The translations under genes and the position numbers were made by a program. The notes under the pieces were generated by a model. The model saw only the letters and a list, made by a program, of their open reading frames with translations. It ran no database searches and was not told the DNA's origin. A stretch of DNA of 64,000 bases from Paeniglutamicibacter kerguelensis. Lineage in GTDB: Bacteria; Actinomycetota; Actinomycetes; Actinomycetales; Micrococcaceae. The first letter of the stretch is position 1; every line of letters begins with the position of its first letter. The DNA lies in the NCBI RefSeq assembly GCF_017876535.1, contig NZ_JAGIOF010000001.1:682001-746000 (forward strand), read 5' to 3'. This document shows positions 28,415-38,462 of the stretch, in pieces.

Positions 28415-29276
28415 ACGAAACCCCGGGGGCGGAGACCAGCTCTCCGAGGGTATCCGCGTGCTCGACGATACGGATACCGCGGCTCTTCGCGCCCTCTGTT
28501 CGACGGATCCCGTCAGCAACATCTTCATCGACGCGCAGCTCACCCTGACTGGGTCCGCACGACCCGGTCTGGGCGGGTCGCTGATCTTGGGCCGCTTTGA
28601 AAACGGAACCCTGCGATCGGCGTGCTGGGTGGGCGCCAACGTCGTACCCATCAACATCGGTGCGGACGAGGCTGAGGAGTATGGCCGGGTGCTGCTGCGG
28701 CTGAACCGCAATTTCGCATCCTGCTTCGGCCCGTCCGAGGCCGTCATGGGCATCTGGAAGGTCCTTTCGACCGGATCCCACGAGGCCTTCAACGTCCGCC
28801 CGCACCAGCCGCTGATGACCCTCTCAGGGGAACCTGCAATCGCCCCCACCCCGGGGCTGCGGGCCAGCCGGGACGACGAGTACGACAAGGTGCTCCCGGC
28901 GTGCGCCACCATGTTTGAAGAGGAACTGGGATACTCGCCGCTGGTGCACGGGGGAGCGTTCTACCGTTCGCGGATCAGGGCGCTGATCCTTTCCGAGCAT
29001 TCGATGATCGACACCGATTCGTCGGGCGAGATCCGCTTCAAGGCCGAACTCGGGACCGTCACCGATCGGGCCACGCAGATCCAGGGCGTCTGGATGAACC
29101 CGGCCTACCGCGGTGGCGGGCTGGCTGCCGGGTACATGGCGGCCGTGGCACAGTACGCTCTGCGACTTGCCCCCGTGACCAGCCTCTACGTCAACGACTA
29201 CAACACCGCGGCCATTGCGACATACCGCCGGGCGGGGTTCGAGGAAGTCGGGGAGTTCGCCACTATCCTGTTCTAA
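28368..29276 (+). CDS. GNAT-family acetyltransferase with DUF4081 N-terminal domain
   Basis: This 302-residue protein joins an N-terminal DUF4081-like domain ('[23 protein letters not shown]') to a C-terminal GNAT domain with the acetyl-CoA loop at '[21 protein letters not shown]' and the end motif '[22 protein letters not shown]'. It is the counterpart of M. tuberculosis Rv2867c, which also follows ispG. The ATG at 28368 overlaps ispG by 47 nt, so the two are co-transcribed. Its substrate is unknown. Confidence 0.85.
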   Translation: MAKILSKVAPWLPSARRNPGGGDQLSEGIRVLDDTDTAALRALCSTDPVSNIFIDAQLTLTGSARPGLGGSLILGRFENGTLRSACWVGANVVPINIGADEAEEYGRVLLRLNRNFASCFGPSEAVMGIWKVLSTGSHEAFNVRPHQPLMTLSGEPAIAPTPGLRASRDDEYDKVLPACATMFEEELGYSPLVHGGAFYRSRIRALILSEHSMIDTDSSGEIRFKAELGTVTDRATQIQGVWMNPAYRGGGLAAGYMAAVAQYALRLAPVTSLYVNDYNTAAIATYRRAGFEEVGEFATILF

Positions 29277-29382
29277 GGCATGGCGTCACAAGCGCCAGGA
29301 ACCATGTCCGTGGCAGCCGACCAGCTCCTGCCGGAGAACCACGGAGAACCAACCCGGCCCGACACGCCGCAGGAGCCGCCGA

Positions 29383-30207
29383 ATGAACAAGATACACGTG
29401 AAGCCGAAGCCGCCCCGAGCCAAGAAACCAGCCAGGTCACTTCTCCTGGTGGCGTCGAGCATGGGCCTGGCGCTGGCCTTGTGCGGATGCACCACCGCTG
29501 CCGGCAAGCCGGGGAACCCTACTCCGGGCAGCGCACCCGGATCGACTTCCGGAACCGAGGCCGGCTCGCAGTCACCGAGCCCGACGGTCACGGGCGAACT
29601 GGGCTTTGTGCCGGGCCCGGAACTCGAGGCCGCCACGAGCGGATGGGCCAAAACGCAGGAAGGGGCGGTCTTCACCGCGGACGCCGCACTGCGCGCCCAA
29701 ATCCCCGCGGCCGAAAAATGGCTCGAGGACATCAATGTCGTGCCAAGCGAATGCGGGCTTTACGGCATTGGAAGCCTGAAGGACCAGCTCAACGAGGCGG
29801 TCATGGCAGCCGTGACGCTCCCTGAAAACCTTGGCGCGGACATCACCGTCGCATCCTATGCCGACCTCAATGCGCTCGTAGCCGATGTGGCGGCCCAACA
29901 GCACCTGGACCAGTCGTGCGCGAAATACAAGATCAGTAGCCTGCAGCAGGAAATCACGGCCAAGCAGTCGGAGCTCAAGGTTGAGACCAGCGCGCCCTAC
30001 AGTGCAGGAACCCTCATCGTGACGGTCAACGGGGGAACCGAAAGCAAGCAGGTTTCGGTGCGTGCCATCGACGGCCACGTGATGGTCACAGCGACCCGTA
30101 AGGTCTCGGCCAACCCCGCCGACGCCGCCAAGTCGGCGACGGCCGACGTGGAAGGCATCCTGAAGGTCCTGCGCGATCGCGAAGCCACAGCCGGTGCCAC
30201 GCCCTGA
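29383..30207 (+). CDS. Predicted lipoprotein, tandem family member 1
   Basis: This 274-residue protein has a basic N-terminus, a hydrophobic signal segment and a lipobox-like LCGC with Cys near residue 36, then a Gly/Ser/Thr/Pro-rich spacer. The mature domain (about residues 75-270) contains two conserved cysteines ('VVPSECGLYG' and 'LDQSCAKYKIS') and ends with a helical segment. It shares this layout with the next two genes. A ribosome site (AGGAG) precedes the ATG at 29383. The two-Cys pattern suggests a disulfide in an extracellular sensor-like domain, but no known family is certain. Confidence 0.75.
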   Translation: MNKIHVKPKPPRAKKPARSLLLVASSMGLALALCGCTTAAGKPGNPTPGSAPGSTSGTEAGSQSPSPTVTGELGFVPGPELEAATSGWAKTQEGAVFTADAALRAQIPAAEKWLEDINVVPSECGLYGIGSLKDQLNEAVMAAVTLPENLGADITVASYADLNALVADVAAQQHLDQSCAKYKISSLQQEITAKQSELKVETSAPYSAGTLIVTVNGGTESKQVSVRAIDGHVMVTATRKVSANPADAAKSATADVEGILKVLRDREATAGATP

Positions 30208-30268
30208 CGCAGTCCAAGACATTGCCCAGAATCCAAGACCCGTACCCACCACCTGGAGGAACTCCACC

Positions 30269-31030
30269 ATGAGCAAGAACGTTTTGCTGCCACTGACGAT
30301 TGCCGCGATGTTCGCCCTGGCCGGTTGCGCCTCGGGCGGAGCCGAAACAGGGGACCCTTCGGCCCCGGCCGAAGCCAAGCCAGAGGCAACCGCGAGCGCC
30401 ACCGCCGGCAACAGCGCCAAGCCGGCAAACGGCGCACAGCTTGATGCCCAGACGCTGGCAGACATCGCCCAGGAAATCGCCGGGGAAAACAGCGACGCAC
30501 AGATCATTGACGAAGACGCCATGCGGGCACAGCTTCCGATGGCCGAGCAGAACATGAAATCCATGAAGATCGAACCGGCCAAGTGCGCATCGATCGTGTC
30601 GGCGGACCTCAAGGCCGAATTCGACAAGATGAACATGATCACCCTGGCGCTGCCGGGCGACACTGCGGTCGAGGGCGTACAGGTCGCCATCGCCTCCTAC
30701 ACCGACCCTGCGGATGCAACGGCGAACATTGAACAGAGCCAGAAAATGCTCGAGGACTGCTCAACCTTCTCCATGACCATGCAGGGCCAGAAGGTCGAGA
30801 TGAAGGTTTCCGAGATCACGGCCAAGACAAAGGCCGCAGTGACCGAGGCGAACCGCAGCGTCGTTTCGGTTCCGGGCGGGGAAATCCCGACAATTGCGGT
30901 GAGCGCACAGGACGGCCGCAACCTGATTTCGGTATCGGTCATGGGCGGCAGCAACGAGGCCGATGACATTAACCAGGCCCAGGACCTCGTCAACTCGGTT
31001 CTGACGATGATCGAGGAAAAGGCTTCCTAG
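30269..31030 (+). CDS. Predicted lipoprotein, tandem family member 2
   Basis: This 253-residue protein has a short signal peptide with lipobox LAGC (Cys near residue 17) and an Ala/Glu/Lys-rich spacer. The mature domain aligns by eye with its two neighbours: 'MKIEPAKCASIVSADLKAEFDK' and 'EDCSTFSMTMQGQKVEMKV' carry the paired cysteines. CTGGAGGA precedes the ATG. It is cell-surface anchored; function unknown. Confidence 0.75.
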   Translation: MSKNVLLPLTIAAMFALAGCASGGAETGDPSAPAEAKPEATASATAGNSAKPANGAQLDAQTLADIAQEIAGENSDAQIIDEDAMRAQLPMAEQNMKSMKIEPAKCASIVSADLKAEFDKMNMITLALPGDTAVEGVQVAIASYTDPADATANIEQSQKMLEDCSTFSMTMQGQKVEMKVSEITAKTKAAVTEANRSVVSVPGGEIPTIAVSAQDGRNLISVSVMGGSNEADDINQAQDLVNSVLTMIEEKAS

Positions 31031-31061
31031 CCACCTGCAAGCGCCAACGCTTCGCCCTCGG

Positions 31062-31120
31062 AGTGCAGCGGATTGGTTCCACGTGGCAATGCCACAGGGA
31101 ACCGATCCGCTGCACTTTTG
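31062..31120 (+). terminator. Terminator after the second lipoprotein gene
   Basis: A 19-bp stem with one G-T pair (31062-31080 with 31098-31116) and an inner GTGGCA/TGCCAC pairing is followed by TTTT. It makes the third lipoprotein gene a separate transcription unit. Confidence 0.85.
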
Positions 31121-31273
31121 CATTCCGGCCCATGAGGAATCGAACCAGGCTGTGGCGCAGCGGGAAACCTTGGAACCGGGTCCGTTTGTCCGGGCGCCGG
31201 TTTGTGTAGGGTGATCCAAGAACTTGAACTTTGGGTTCGCCACGGCGGACCCCCTATCCGCAGGGCGGCAACC

Positions 31274-32041
31274 ATGAAGAAAACTGCACTTTGGGCTGTA
31301 CCACTGGCCGCGGCACTCGCGCTGACCGGATGCGCTTCCCCGCAAGACCCGGCCGCGACGACCTCGCCCGCCGTGGAACAATCCCCGCCGGCCACGCAAA
31401 CCTCCGCGGCAACCGATGCAGCTGCCACGCCGGCGGCAGAGGGCAACCAGCTGACAGCCGACCAGGTCTATGCGGTTGTCAGTGCACTCAAAGACGCTGA
31501 AGCAGCTCCGGGCGCCCAAATACTGAAGGATGCGGAACTGAAATCGGGGGCTGCACAGATTGAGCAATTCGTTGCCGAGATGAATGTGAAGCCGGAAGCC
31601 TGCGGTGCCTTTGCCGCCAGCGGCATGGCGGAGACGCTCGATGCAGTGAACATGGCTTCGTTGGTGATGCCCGCAAATGCAAGCGCCGCGTCAACAAGCG
31701 TGAGCATAGCCTCCTACGGATCCCCAGCGGACGTCCAAGCCATGGCAGACAAGCAGAAAAAGTCCTTCGAAGAGTGCGCCACCTTCAGCCTTGAAATCCA
31801 GGGACGCGAAGCCTCCGCAACGCTGAAGGACACCAAGGCCGCCACCGATGCCGCCACAACCCTGGCCAGCCTCGGCACTGTCAAGGTCGACGGGCAAACC
31901 ATGCAAACACTGAGCGTCTACGGGTTCGACGGGAACAACACGGTTGCCGTCACGCTCACCGCGCCCAAGGACGTGGACGCGGCGGCGAAGAAGGCCGAGG
32001 AAACCATCAACGCCGCACTGAAACACATCGCCGACCAGTAG
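31274..32041 (+). CDS. Predicted lipoprotein, tandem family member 3
   Basis: This 255-residue protein has a signal peptide ending in lipobox LTGC (Cys near residue 18), an Ala/Thr/Pro-rich spacer, then a domain with 'MNVKPEACGAFAASGMAETLDAVN' region and 'KSFEECATFSLEIQGREASATL' region. These match the second family member at the paired Cys and the following 'F-S' strand. No strong ribosome site is visible before the ATG. It is preceded by a terminator, so expressed apart from member 2. The function is unknown. Confidence 0.75.
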   Translation: MKKTALWAVPLAAALALTGCASPQDPAATTSPAVEQSPPATQTSAATDAAATPAAEGNQLTADQVYAVVSALKDAEAAPGAQILKDAELKSGAAQIEQFVAEMNVKPEACGAFAASGMAETLDAVNMASLVMPANASAASTSVSIASYGSPADVQAMADKQKKSFEECATFSLEIQGREASATLKDTKAATDAATTLASLGTVKVDGQTMQTLSVYGFDGNNTVAVTLTAPKDVDAAAKKAEETINAALKHIADQ

Positions 32042-32364
32042 GCCAGCGACAACGGAAGTCCGCCCTAAACGATCCAGCCTCCGAGCCGCCGGATCCGCGG
32101 GTGCGGTCCCGCCCTGCCGCGCACTGCTTCACGGTGCCGCCCCGGCTGCTTCCGCCAACGTAAGATGGAAGCAGTGCCCAAGGCGCCACCGTGTTCAGCC
32201 CCGCCCGCATCACCAGAACTTGTTCCCGACTGCCGGGAACCGGTTCGAGGTGCGGGCGGCCTGTCGGTGGAATCCGGAGGGCAAAAGTCTTGTGCCTTTC
32301 TACGAATCGCGCACCCCCAACTATGTTGTGGTCTGGAAACAGGCCGCGGAAATGGAAAGTTAGC
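32042..32364. other. Intergenic gap before proS, no gene supported
   Basis: The 323 nt contain one short inverted repeat (CTGCTTCC at 32146-32153 with 32167-32174) and presumably the proS promoter. I see no coding frame worth calling and no T-box-like structure. Confidence 0.5.
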
Positions 32365-34164
32365 GTGGTCCTGAAACTCTCCACACTGTTCCTGCGCACG
32401 CTGCGCGAAGATCCGGTCGACGCCGAGGTTGCCAGCCACAGGCTACTCGTTCGCGCCGGATACATTCGCCGTGCGGCCCCCGGCATCTACACCTGGCTGC
32501 CGCTGGGCCTGCGCGTGCTGAAGAAGGTGGAAAACATTGTCCGCGAGGAAATGAACGCCATCGGCGCCCAGGAAGTCCAGTTCCCGGCACTGCTGCCGCG
32601 CGAACCCTACGAGGCCACCAACCGCTGGACCGAATACGGCGAGGGCCTTTTCCGCCTCAAGGACCGCAAGGGTGCCGACTACCTGCTGGCCCCCACCCAC
32701 GAGGAAATGTTCACCCTCCTGGTCAAGGACCTGTACAGCTCCTACAAGGACCTGCCGGCCTACCTGTACCAGATCCAGAACAAGTACCGCGACGAGGCGC
32801 GTCCGCGCGCGGGCCTGCTGCGTGGCCGCGAATTCATCATGAAGGACTCCTACTCCTTCAACATCGATGACGAGGGCCTGGAAGAGGCCTACCAGGCGCA
32901 CCGCGGCGCCTACCTGAAGATCTTCTCCCGCCTGGGCCTGGAGATCCTGCCGGTGTTCGCGACCGCGGGCGCCATGGGCGGCTCCAAGTCCGAGGAATTC
33001 CTGCACCCGACCGCGATCGGCGAGGACACCTTCGTGCGTTCGGCCGGCGGCTACGCCGCCAACGTGGAGGCAGTGACCACCGTCGTTCCGGAAGACATCG
33101 ACTTCACGGACGCCCCGGCGTTCGACGTCAAGGACACCCCGGACACCCCGACGATCGAAACGCTGGTCACCTGCGCGAACGAGATTGCCCCGCGTGAGCA
33201 GGGCGAATGGACCGCCGCAGACACGCTGAAGAACGTCGTGATCGCCGCGAAGCTGCCCACCGGCGAACGCCAGATCGTGGCCATTGGCCTGCCCGGGGAC
33301 CGCAACGTCGACCTCAAGCGCGTCGAGGCCAACATCGCGGCCCACCTGGAGATCGGTGGCGAGGTCGAGATCGAGGCCGCGACCGAGGACGACCTGAAGA
33401 AGCACCCGACGCTCATCAAGGGCTACATCGGCCCGGCCCTGGGCCTGGACAACGCCGTGCTGGGCCTCGAGTCCGCATCCAAGATCCTGTTCCTGGTCGA
33501 CCCGCGCGTCGTTCCGGGCACTTCCTGGGTCACCGGCGCCAACGAAGCAGGCAAGCACGTCTTCGGCCTCGTCGCCGGCCGCGACTTCACCTGGGACGGC
33601 ACTATCGAGTGCGTCGAGGTGCGCGCCGGGGACCCGGCACCGGACGGATCCGGCCCGCTGGAAACCGCCCGCGGCATCGAAATGGGCCACATCTTCCAGC
33701 TCGGCCGCAAGTACGCCGAGGCCCTGGACCTGAAGGTGCTTGACCAGAACGGCAAGCTCAAGGTCGTCACCATGGGCTCCTACGGCGTGGGCGTGACCCG
33801 CGCGGTTGCCGCCCTGGCCGAATCCAACCACGACGACAACGGCCTGGTCTGGCCGCGCAACGTCGCCCCGGCCGACGTCCACCTGGTGGTCACCGGCAAG
33901 CAGGCGGAGCTCTTCGAAGCCGCCCAGAAGATCGCCGACGAGCTGCACGCAGCCGGCGTCGAGGTCATCTACGACGACCGCCCGAAGGTCTCCGCCGGCG
34001 TGAAGTTCTCCGACGCGGAGCTCATCGGCGTGCCGACGATCGTGGTCATCGGCCGCGGCCTGGCCGACGGCCTGGTCGAGGTCAAGGACCGCGCCACCGG
34101 CGAACGAGCCGACGTCGCGGTCGACGACGTGGTCGCACAGCTGATCAGCACCGTCAAGGGCTAA
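32365..34164 (+). CDS. proS: Prolyl-tRNA synthetase (bacterial type, with editing insertion)
   Basis: This 599-residue class II synthetase attaches proline to its tRNA. Catalytic stretches are visible ('[20 protein letters not shown]' near residue 110, '[19 protein letters not shown]' near 138, '[16 protein letters not shown]' near 472). The long region at about residues 225-405 between motifs 2 and 3 is the INS editing domain of bacterial-type enzymes. The C-terminus has the anticodon-binding domain ('[23 protein letters not shown]'). The GTG at 32365 fits the family N-terminus '[17 protein letters not shown]'; upstream codons in the same frame are not protein-like. Confidence 0.95.
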   Translation: MVLKLSTLFLRTLREDPVDAEVASHRLLVRAGYIRRAAPGIYTWLPLGLRVLKKVENIVREEMNAIGAQEVQFPALLPREPYEATNRWTEYGEGLFRLKDRKGADYLLAPTHEEMFTLLVKDLYSSYKDLPAYLYQIQNKYRDEARPRAGLLRGREFIMKDSYSFNIDDEGLEEAYQAHRGAYLKIFSRLGLEILPVFATAGAMGGSKSEEFLHPTAIGEDTFVRSAGGYAANVEAVTTVVPEDIDFTDAPAFDVKDTPDTPTIETLVTCANEIAPREQGEWTAADTLKNVVIAAKLPTGERQIVAIGLPGDRNVDLKRVEANIAAHLEIGGEVEIEAATEDDLKKHPTLIKGYIGPALGLDNAVLGLESASKILFLVDPRVVPGTSWVTGANEAGKHVFGLVAGRDFTWDGTIECVEVRAGDPAPDGSGPLETARGIEMGHIFQLGRKYAEALDLKVLDQNGKLKVVTMGSYGVGVTRAVAALAESNHDDNGLVWPRNVAPADVHLVVTGKQAELFEAAQKIADELHAAGVEVIYDDRPKVSAGVKFSDAELIGVPTIVVIGRGLADGLVEVKDRATGERADVAVDDVVAQLISTVKG

Positions 34165-34166
34165 CC

Positions 34167-34982
34167 ATGCTGGAGGCCGCCGGCCTGCTTGAGGGTTCCG
34201 GTCTGCAGGGAATGCAGGCTGGAACCCTGGTGCTGATCGTGCTGGCAGGCTTCGCCGCCGGCTGGGTCGATGCGGTGGTGGGAGGAGGGGGACTGCTGCA
34301 GCTTCCCGCGCTGCTACTGGTTCCAGGCATGAGCCCTGTGCAGGCGCTTGCCACCAACAAGATGGGATCCATCTTCGGCACGACCACCAGCGCGGTCACC
34401 TACTACAGGCGCGCCCACCCGGATTTGAAGACGGCGATCCCCATGGCGCTGGTGGCGCTGGTCGGCTCCTTCTGCGGGGCGATCCTTGCCACGATGCTGC
34501 CCGCGGAGGTCATCAAGCCTGTCATCATCGCCGCGCTGATCGCGGTGGGGCTGTTCACCGTCTTCAGGCCGACCGCCGGGGAGCTGACGAAGCTGCGCTA
34601 CACCGGGCGGCAACACTATGCGGTGGCGCTGGCCATCGGGTTTGTCATCGGCGGCTACGACGGGCTGATCGGCCCGGGCACCGGGTCGTTCCTGATCATC
34701 GCCATGGTTGCGCTGCTGGGCTACAACTTCCTGGCGGCCAGCGCCAAGGCAAAGATCGTGAACATGGCCACCAACCTCGGAGCGCTGGCGTTCTTCCTGC
34801 CCTCCGGCCACCTGCTGTGGGGGATCGGGCTGGTGCTGGGCGTGGCGAACATGTGCGGCGGCTACCTGGGCGCGCGCATGGCCGTGTCCAAGGGCAGCAG
34901 ATTCATCCGCATCGTGTTCCTCAGCGTGGTCGGGGCGCTGATCCTCAAGCTCGGCTACGACGTGCTCTTCCCGGCGCCATAG
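34167..34982 (+). CDS. TSUP-family (TauE/SafE) membrane transporter
   Basis: This 271-residue protein has about eight hydrophobic helices in two similar halves. The N-terminal glycine-rich motif 'GFAAGWVDAVVGGGGLLQLPALL' region and the second-half counterpart 'GFVIGGYDGLIGPGTGSFLII' are typical of TSUP exporters of sulfite, sulfoacetate or other organosulfur and organic anions. It starts two bases after the proS stop and is probably co-transcribed, though no functional tie to proS is evident. Substrate is unknown. Confidence 0.85.
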   Translation: MLEAAGLLEGSGLQGMQAGTLVLIVLAGFAAGWVDAVVGGGGLLQLPALLLVPGMSPVQALATNKMGSIFGTTTSAVTYYRRAHPDLKTAIPMALVALVGSFCGAILATMLPAEVIKPVIIAALIAVGLFTVFRPTAGELTKLRYTGRQHYAVALAIGFVIGGYDGLIGPGTGSFLIIAMVALLGYNFLAASAKAKIVNMATNLGALAFFLPSGHLLWGIGLVLGVANMCGGYLGARMAVSKGSRFIRIVFLSVVGALILKLGYDVLFPAP

Positions 34983-35258
34983 CGTCCGGTGGCCCCGCCG
35001 GATCCGTGCTGGCTGCCTGCACGGCGAAGGCAAGGACTTCGAGCCGTTCCGCGGGCAGCTTGCCTGCGCAGGAACAGCAGTAAGAGGCGGCGGAGGAGCC
35101 CCCGGGTCGCCTGGGCCCGGTCATGCGAGACGGGACGGGCCCAACCTCCGGATTTCGGGTAATGGTCCGCACCACATAATATGGCTGGGGCGTGGGCTGC
35201 GCCACAACCAGCGTGCCCATTCCCGTTCGCACCGATCCCGTCGACTTGAGGACCCCCC

Positions 35259-36542
35259 ATGAAGCTGCTGAAATCGATTCCCCTGCTTGGCTGGATTCTC
35301 ATAGCCATCGTTTTGGGCATCCTGACCGGCCCGGTGATGCCCGCGTGGCTCGGCGGGGTGTTCCTGACGTACAACTCGATCTTCTCGGGGTTCCTCGGCT
35401 TTATCGTGCCATTGATCATCCTGGGCCTTGTCACGCCCGCAATCGCCGAGCTCGGCAAGGGTGCCGGAAAGTGGCTCGGGATCACTGCCGCGATCGCGTA
35501 CGGCTCCACGATCCTCGCGGGGCTGCTCGCATACTTCGTGAGCCGGTGGCTGTTCACCCCGACACTTGCGGGCGGCGGACTTGAGTCGCTCGGCGAAGAA
35601 GGCGGCTCGGGCTTCACCCCGTACCTGACGGTGGTGGCCAGCGCGGGCGACTCGGCAACCGAGATCGTGCTTCCGCCGGTCATCGACGTCATGAGTGCGC
35701 TCGTGCTCGCATTCGTGATCGGCGTCGGTATCACCGGGTTCCACAGCAAGGTGCTTTTCCGCGGAGCCGTCGAGTTCCGCACGGTCATCGAGTCCGTGAT
35801 CCGGCACATCCTCGTGCCCGCGCTGCCGCTGTTCATCTACGGAATCTTCATGGACCTCTCGGCGAGCGGTGCGGCCGTGACGATCGTCTCGAAGTTCGCG
35901 CTCGTGGCCCTCGTGTCCTTCGCCCTGACGCTCGTCGTGTTGCTGCTGCAGTACACCGTTGCGGGCTCGATGGCGGGGCGGAACCCGCTCAAGGCGCTGT
36001 GGAACATGCGCGATGCCTACTTCACGGCACTGGGCACGTCATCGTCGGCCGCGACGATTCCGGTCACGCTTGCCTCGACCAAGAAGAACGGTGTTTCCGA
36101 CTCGGTTGCAGGCTTCGTGGTGCCGCTGTGCGCAACGATCCACCTCTCAGGTTCCATGGTCAAGATCACCTGCTTCTCGATCGCGGTGCTGCTGCTCACC
36201 GGCGGGGATGTCTCCTTCGCGGCATACCTGCCGTTCATCCTGATGCTTGGCGTCATGATGATCGCCGCCCCGGGCGTTCCCGGCGGCGCGATCGCCGCGG
36301 CCGCGGGCCTGCTCGCACAGATGCTCGGCTTTGGCGCGGTTGAGGTGGGCCTCATGTTCGCCGCGTACATCGCACTGGACAGCTTCGGCACGGCAACAAA
36401 CGTGACCGGCGACGGCGCCATCGCCATGATCATGAACAAGCTCACCCGCGGCCACCTCGGCACGCAGATCCAGGATCCCGCGGACGAGGCGCTGGAGGTC
36501 GCAGCGGGCAGCGAGGCCGAGTCGCACCACCTGGCCGAGTAA
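35259..36542 (+). CDS. Dicarboxylate/amino acid:cation symporter (DAACS family)
   Basis: This 427-residue transporter belongs to the glutamate/aspartate/dicarboxylate symporter family. The hallmark serine-rich re-entrant loop is present ('TALGTSSSAATIPVTL', near residue 258), as are the substrate-binding 'PLCATIHLSGSMVKIT' and the last-helix 'ALDSFGTATNVTGDGAIAMI' with its conserved Asp and Thr. It would import an anionic amino acid or dicarboxylate with sodium or protons. It stands alone between a 276-nt upstream gap and a strong terminator. A CATAAT-like hexamer near 35174 may be its -10 element. Confidence 0.9.
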   Translation: MKLLKSIPLLGWILIAIVLGILTGPVMPAWLGGVFLTYNSIFSGFLGFIVPLIILGLVTPAIAELGKGAGKWLGITAAIAYGSTILAGLLAYFVSRWLFTPTLAGGGLESLGEEGGSGFTPYLTVVASAGDSATEIVLPPVIDVMSALVLAFVIGVGITGFHSKVLFRGAVEFRTVIESVIRHILVPALPLFIYGIFMDLSASGAAVTIVSKFALVALVSFALTLVVLLLQYTVAGSMAGRNPLKALWNMRDAYFTALGTSSSAATIPVTLASTKKNGVSDSVAGFVVPLCATIHLSGSMVKITCFSIAVLLLTGGDVSFAAYLPFILMLGVMMIAAPGVPGGAIAAAAGLLAQMLGFGAVEVGLMFAAYIALDSFGTATNVTGDGAIAMIMNKLTRGHLGTQIQDPADEALEVAAGSEAESHHLAE

Positions 36543-36563
36543 CCCGCACCCGCCGAAAGTACA

Positions 36564-36601
36564 CGTGATGCCGATGTTGCCCCCGCAACATCGGCATCAC
36601 G
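36564..36601 (+). terminator. Terminator of the DAACS symporter gene
   Basis: A perfect 17-bp stem (36564-36580 with 36585-36601) closes a CCCC loop, 21 nt after the stop codon. Confidence 0.85.
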
Positions 36602-36807
36602 CGTAATTCGAGCGTTCAGTGGGGTGGAGAAGACGGTTCTTGACGGCCGGCCAGCGAGGTCTGGTCCATGAGGTCCGGAGTGATTCGCCGGGGCCAAAAT
36701 CTTGGTTGTGCCTGGAAGCCAGCGCCACAGCGCTGCTTCGCTGAGGCCCCCGCTCCAGTGTCCCGAGGTCTCCTGAAACGCCCGGTGCCGGCAGCGGGGC
36801 GGAAGAC

Positions 36808-36852
36808 AACACAAAGCCGGGCAAGTCCTGGTGGACCGCCCGGCTTTGTGTT
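36808..36852 (-). terminator. Terminator of the carboxylesterase gene
   Basis: AACACAAAGCCGGGC (36808-36822) pairs perfectly with 36838-36852 and lies 55 nt beyond the esterase stop on the minus strand. The 365-nt gap 36543-36907 holds this and the symporter terminator; the roughly 200 nt between them show no supported gene. Confidence 0.8.
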
Positions 36853-36907
36853 CGGGCCCGCAACGCGGGAGTTCGATTCAGTTGTGTGTTCGGGCGTGGC
36901 CCGGGGC

Positions 36908-38374
36908 TCAGGAGCTCGGCGAAGCCGGTTCGCGCCGCAAGGCCGAGAGGTGCGCGGCCGCGGCGAAGCCGTCGCCGGGGGCCGAGCCCTCTGCGTCGAT
37001 GGTGCAGGTTCCGGTCGCCGGTTCCAGCACCCCGCCGGTGGCCGGCTGCCAATCGAGTGCTTCACCCTTGGCAAACCTCAGCGCCGAACCGTGGAACATG
37101 TCGGATACCTCTGCGGGGACGCTTCCCAGGACGGGAGTCACCGTCGGGTCTTCGGCCAAGCCGAAGAATGCGGGGATCTCGTTGCAGTGCAGCGCCATGC
37201 CGCTCTTGACCGGGGACCAACGGTAGTCGTAGGTCCAGGTGCGGGCGGTCGCGTCGGATCGGAGTTCCAACACGGCGGGAATGACGGAACGGAAAAGCTT
37301 CTCGGTGAGGATGCGTCCGGGGAGGAGCTCGTAGCGTTCAGAGATGTGTTGCAGGGCCAATGCCGCTGCCTCCGCGGAGACGCCCTGGGACTGGAGCATT
37401 GCGAGCGCATCATCGTGGGCCAAAGCGGTTTCCGCAGGGTTCCACAGGGTTTCGTCTGCCGTGGCGCCGATGACGACGTCGATGTCGTGGCTAACTGCCG
37501 CGATGCCTTCGGCGATGCCGTGCGGAAACAGCTTCCCGCCCGTAATGGGCGGGAACGCCAGCATGGACGGCATCCCCATGACGGCCTTCTGCAGGTCCGT
37601 GTCCGCGATGGAAGCGAACCCGTCGATGTCCGGGGTGACGCCCACGGTTTGTGCAAACTCCGCGGTGGCCAGCGCGGCCTGGGCGGTGGTCGTGCTTTCG
37701 AGCACGCCGGACATGACCCATGCACGCTTGAACAGGCCGCGGGCGGCCTCGGTGGCCAGGAGCGACAGGATGGCTCCGCCGCCCGCCGATTGGCCGGCGA
37801 TGGTCACGTTGCCAGGATCGCCGCCGAAGGACGAAATCGTGTCCCGGACCCAGCCAAGTGCGCAGATCCAGTCAAGGATCCCGCGGTTGTCCGGGGCGCC
37901 GTCAAGGTGGCCGAAGCCGTCGAAACCGAGCCGGTAGGAGATGGAGACGACCACGACGCCGTCGGCGGCAAACTCCCGGCCGTCGTACCAGGCGCCGACA
38001 GCGCATCCGGCCACGTATCCGCCGCCGTGGATCCACACCAGCACGGGCAGCGATGCTCCGCCATCCAAGGCATCGGAGGGGGCAAACACATTGAGGTTCA
38101 GGATGTCTTCGCCCGGAACCACGGGCTCGGGTATGTCGAATCCGGGCGAGTGGCGCTGGGGAGTGGCTCCCCATTGGGTCGCATCGAAGGTCTCGGTGAA
38201 CGGGGTTCTGCGTTCGGGTGCGGCGAACCGCAGGTCGCCGAGCGGTGCCTTCGCGTACGGGATGCCACGGAACACCGCGACGCCGTTGGACTCCAGCCCG
38301 CGCATTTGTCCTACTGATGTCTGGTGCATGATGGTCGTTGAATCGGACCAAAAGGCTTGTTCAGGCAGTGCCAT
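36908..38374 (-). CDS. Type-B carboxylesterase/lipase family protein
   Basis: This 488-residue alpha/beta hydrolase has the type-B signature: oxyanion loop 'VLVWIHGGGYVAGC' (about residue 111), nucleophile elbow Ser in 'VTIAGQSAGGGAIL' (about residue 196), and a later acid/His pair probably around 'GATADETLWNPAE' and 'MALHCNEIPAFFG'. The N-terminal segment 'GLESNGVAVFRGIPYAKAPLGDLRF' is typical. It hydrolyses carboxylic ester or carbamate bonds; the natural substrate is unknown. It lies downstream of an MFS transporter on the same strand but behind a terminator-like hairpin, and two inverted repeats precede its start. Confidence 0.85.
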   Translation of the reverse strand: MALPEQAFWSDSTTIMHQTSVGQMRGLESNGVAVFRGIPYAKAPLGDLRFAAPERRTPFTETFDATQWGATPQRHSPGFDIPEPVVPGEDILNLNVFAPSDALDGGASLPVLVWIHGGGYVAGCAVGAWYDGREFAADGVVVVSISYRLGFDGFGHLDGAPDNRGILDWICALGWVRDTISSFGGDPGNVTIAGQSAGGGAILSLLATEAARGLFKRAWVMSGVLESTTTAQAALATAEFAQTVGVTPDIDGFASIADTDLQKAVMGMPSMLAFPPITGGKLFPHGIAEGIAAVSHDIDVVIGATADETLWNPAETALAHDDALAMLQSQGVSAEAAALALQHISERYELLPGRILTEKLFRSVIPAVLELRSDATARTWTYDYRWSPVKSGMALHCNEIPAFFGLAEDPTVTPVLGSVPAEVSDMFHGSALRFAKGEALDWQPATGGVLEPATGTCTIDAEGSAPGDGFAAAAHLSALRREPASPSS

Positions 38375-38406
38375 GTCTGCTCATTTCTGGATTAATGGGG
38401 GGATGC

Positions 38407-38444
38407 GGCCTTCACGCCCCACCCCAGGGCGCGGCGTGAAGGCC
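38407..38444. promoter_or_regulatory. Inverted repeat just upstream of the carboxylesterase gene
   Basis: GGCCTTCACGCC (38407-38418) and its exact complement (38433-38444) flank a 14-nt spacer, ending 33 nt upstream of the esterase ATG on the minus strand. It could be an operator or a leader hairpin. Confidence 0.4.
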
Positions 38445-38462
38445 GGGAAGATGCTTGTCCAC

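Noticed and set aside
27092..28912. Minus-strand open frame of about 600 codons across ispG
   Set aside because: Opposes ispG and the GNAT gene, both with clear family motifs; the product looks random.
36668..38317. Plus-strand open frame of about 550 codons across the carboxylesterase
   Set aside because: The minus strand encodes an intact type-B carboxylesterase with its nucleophile elbow; the plus frame has no domain.
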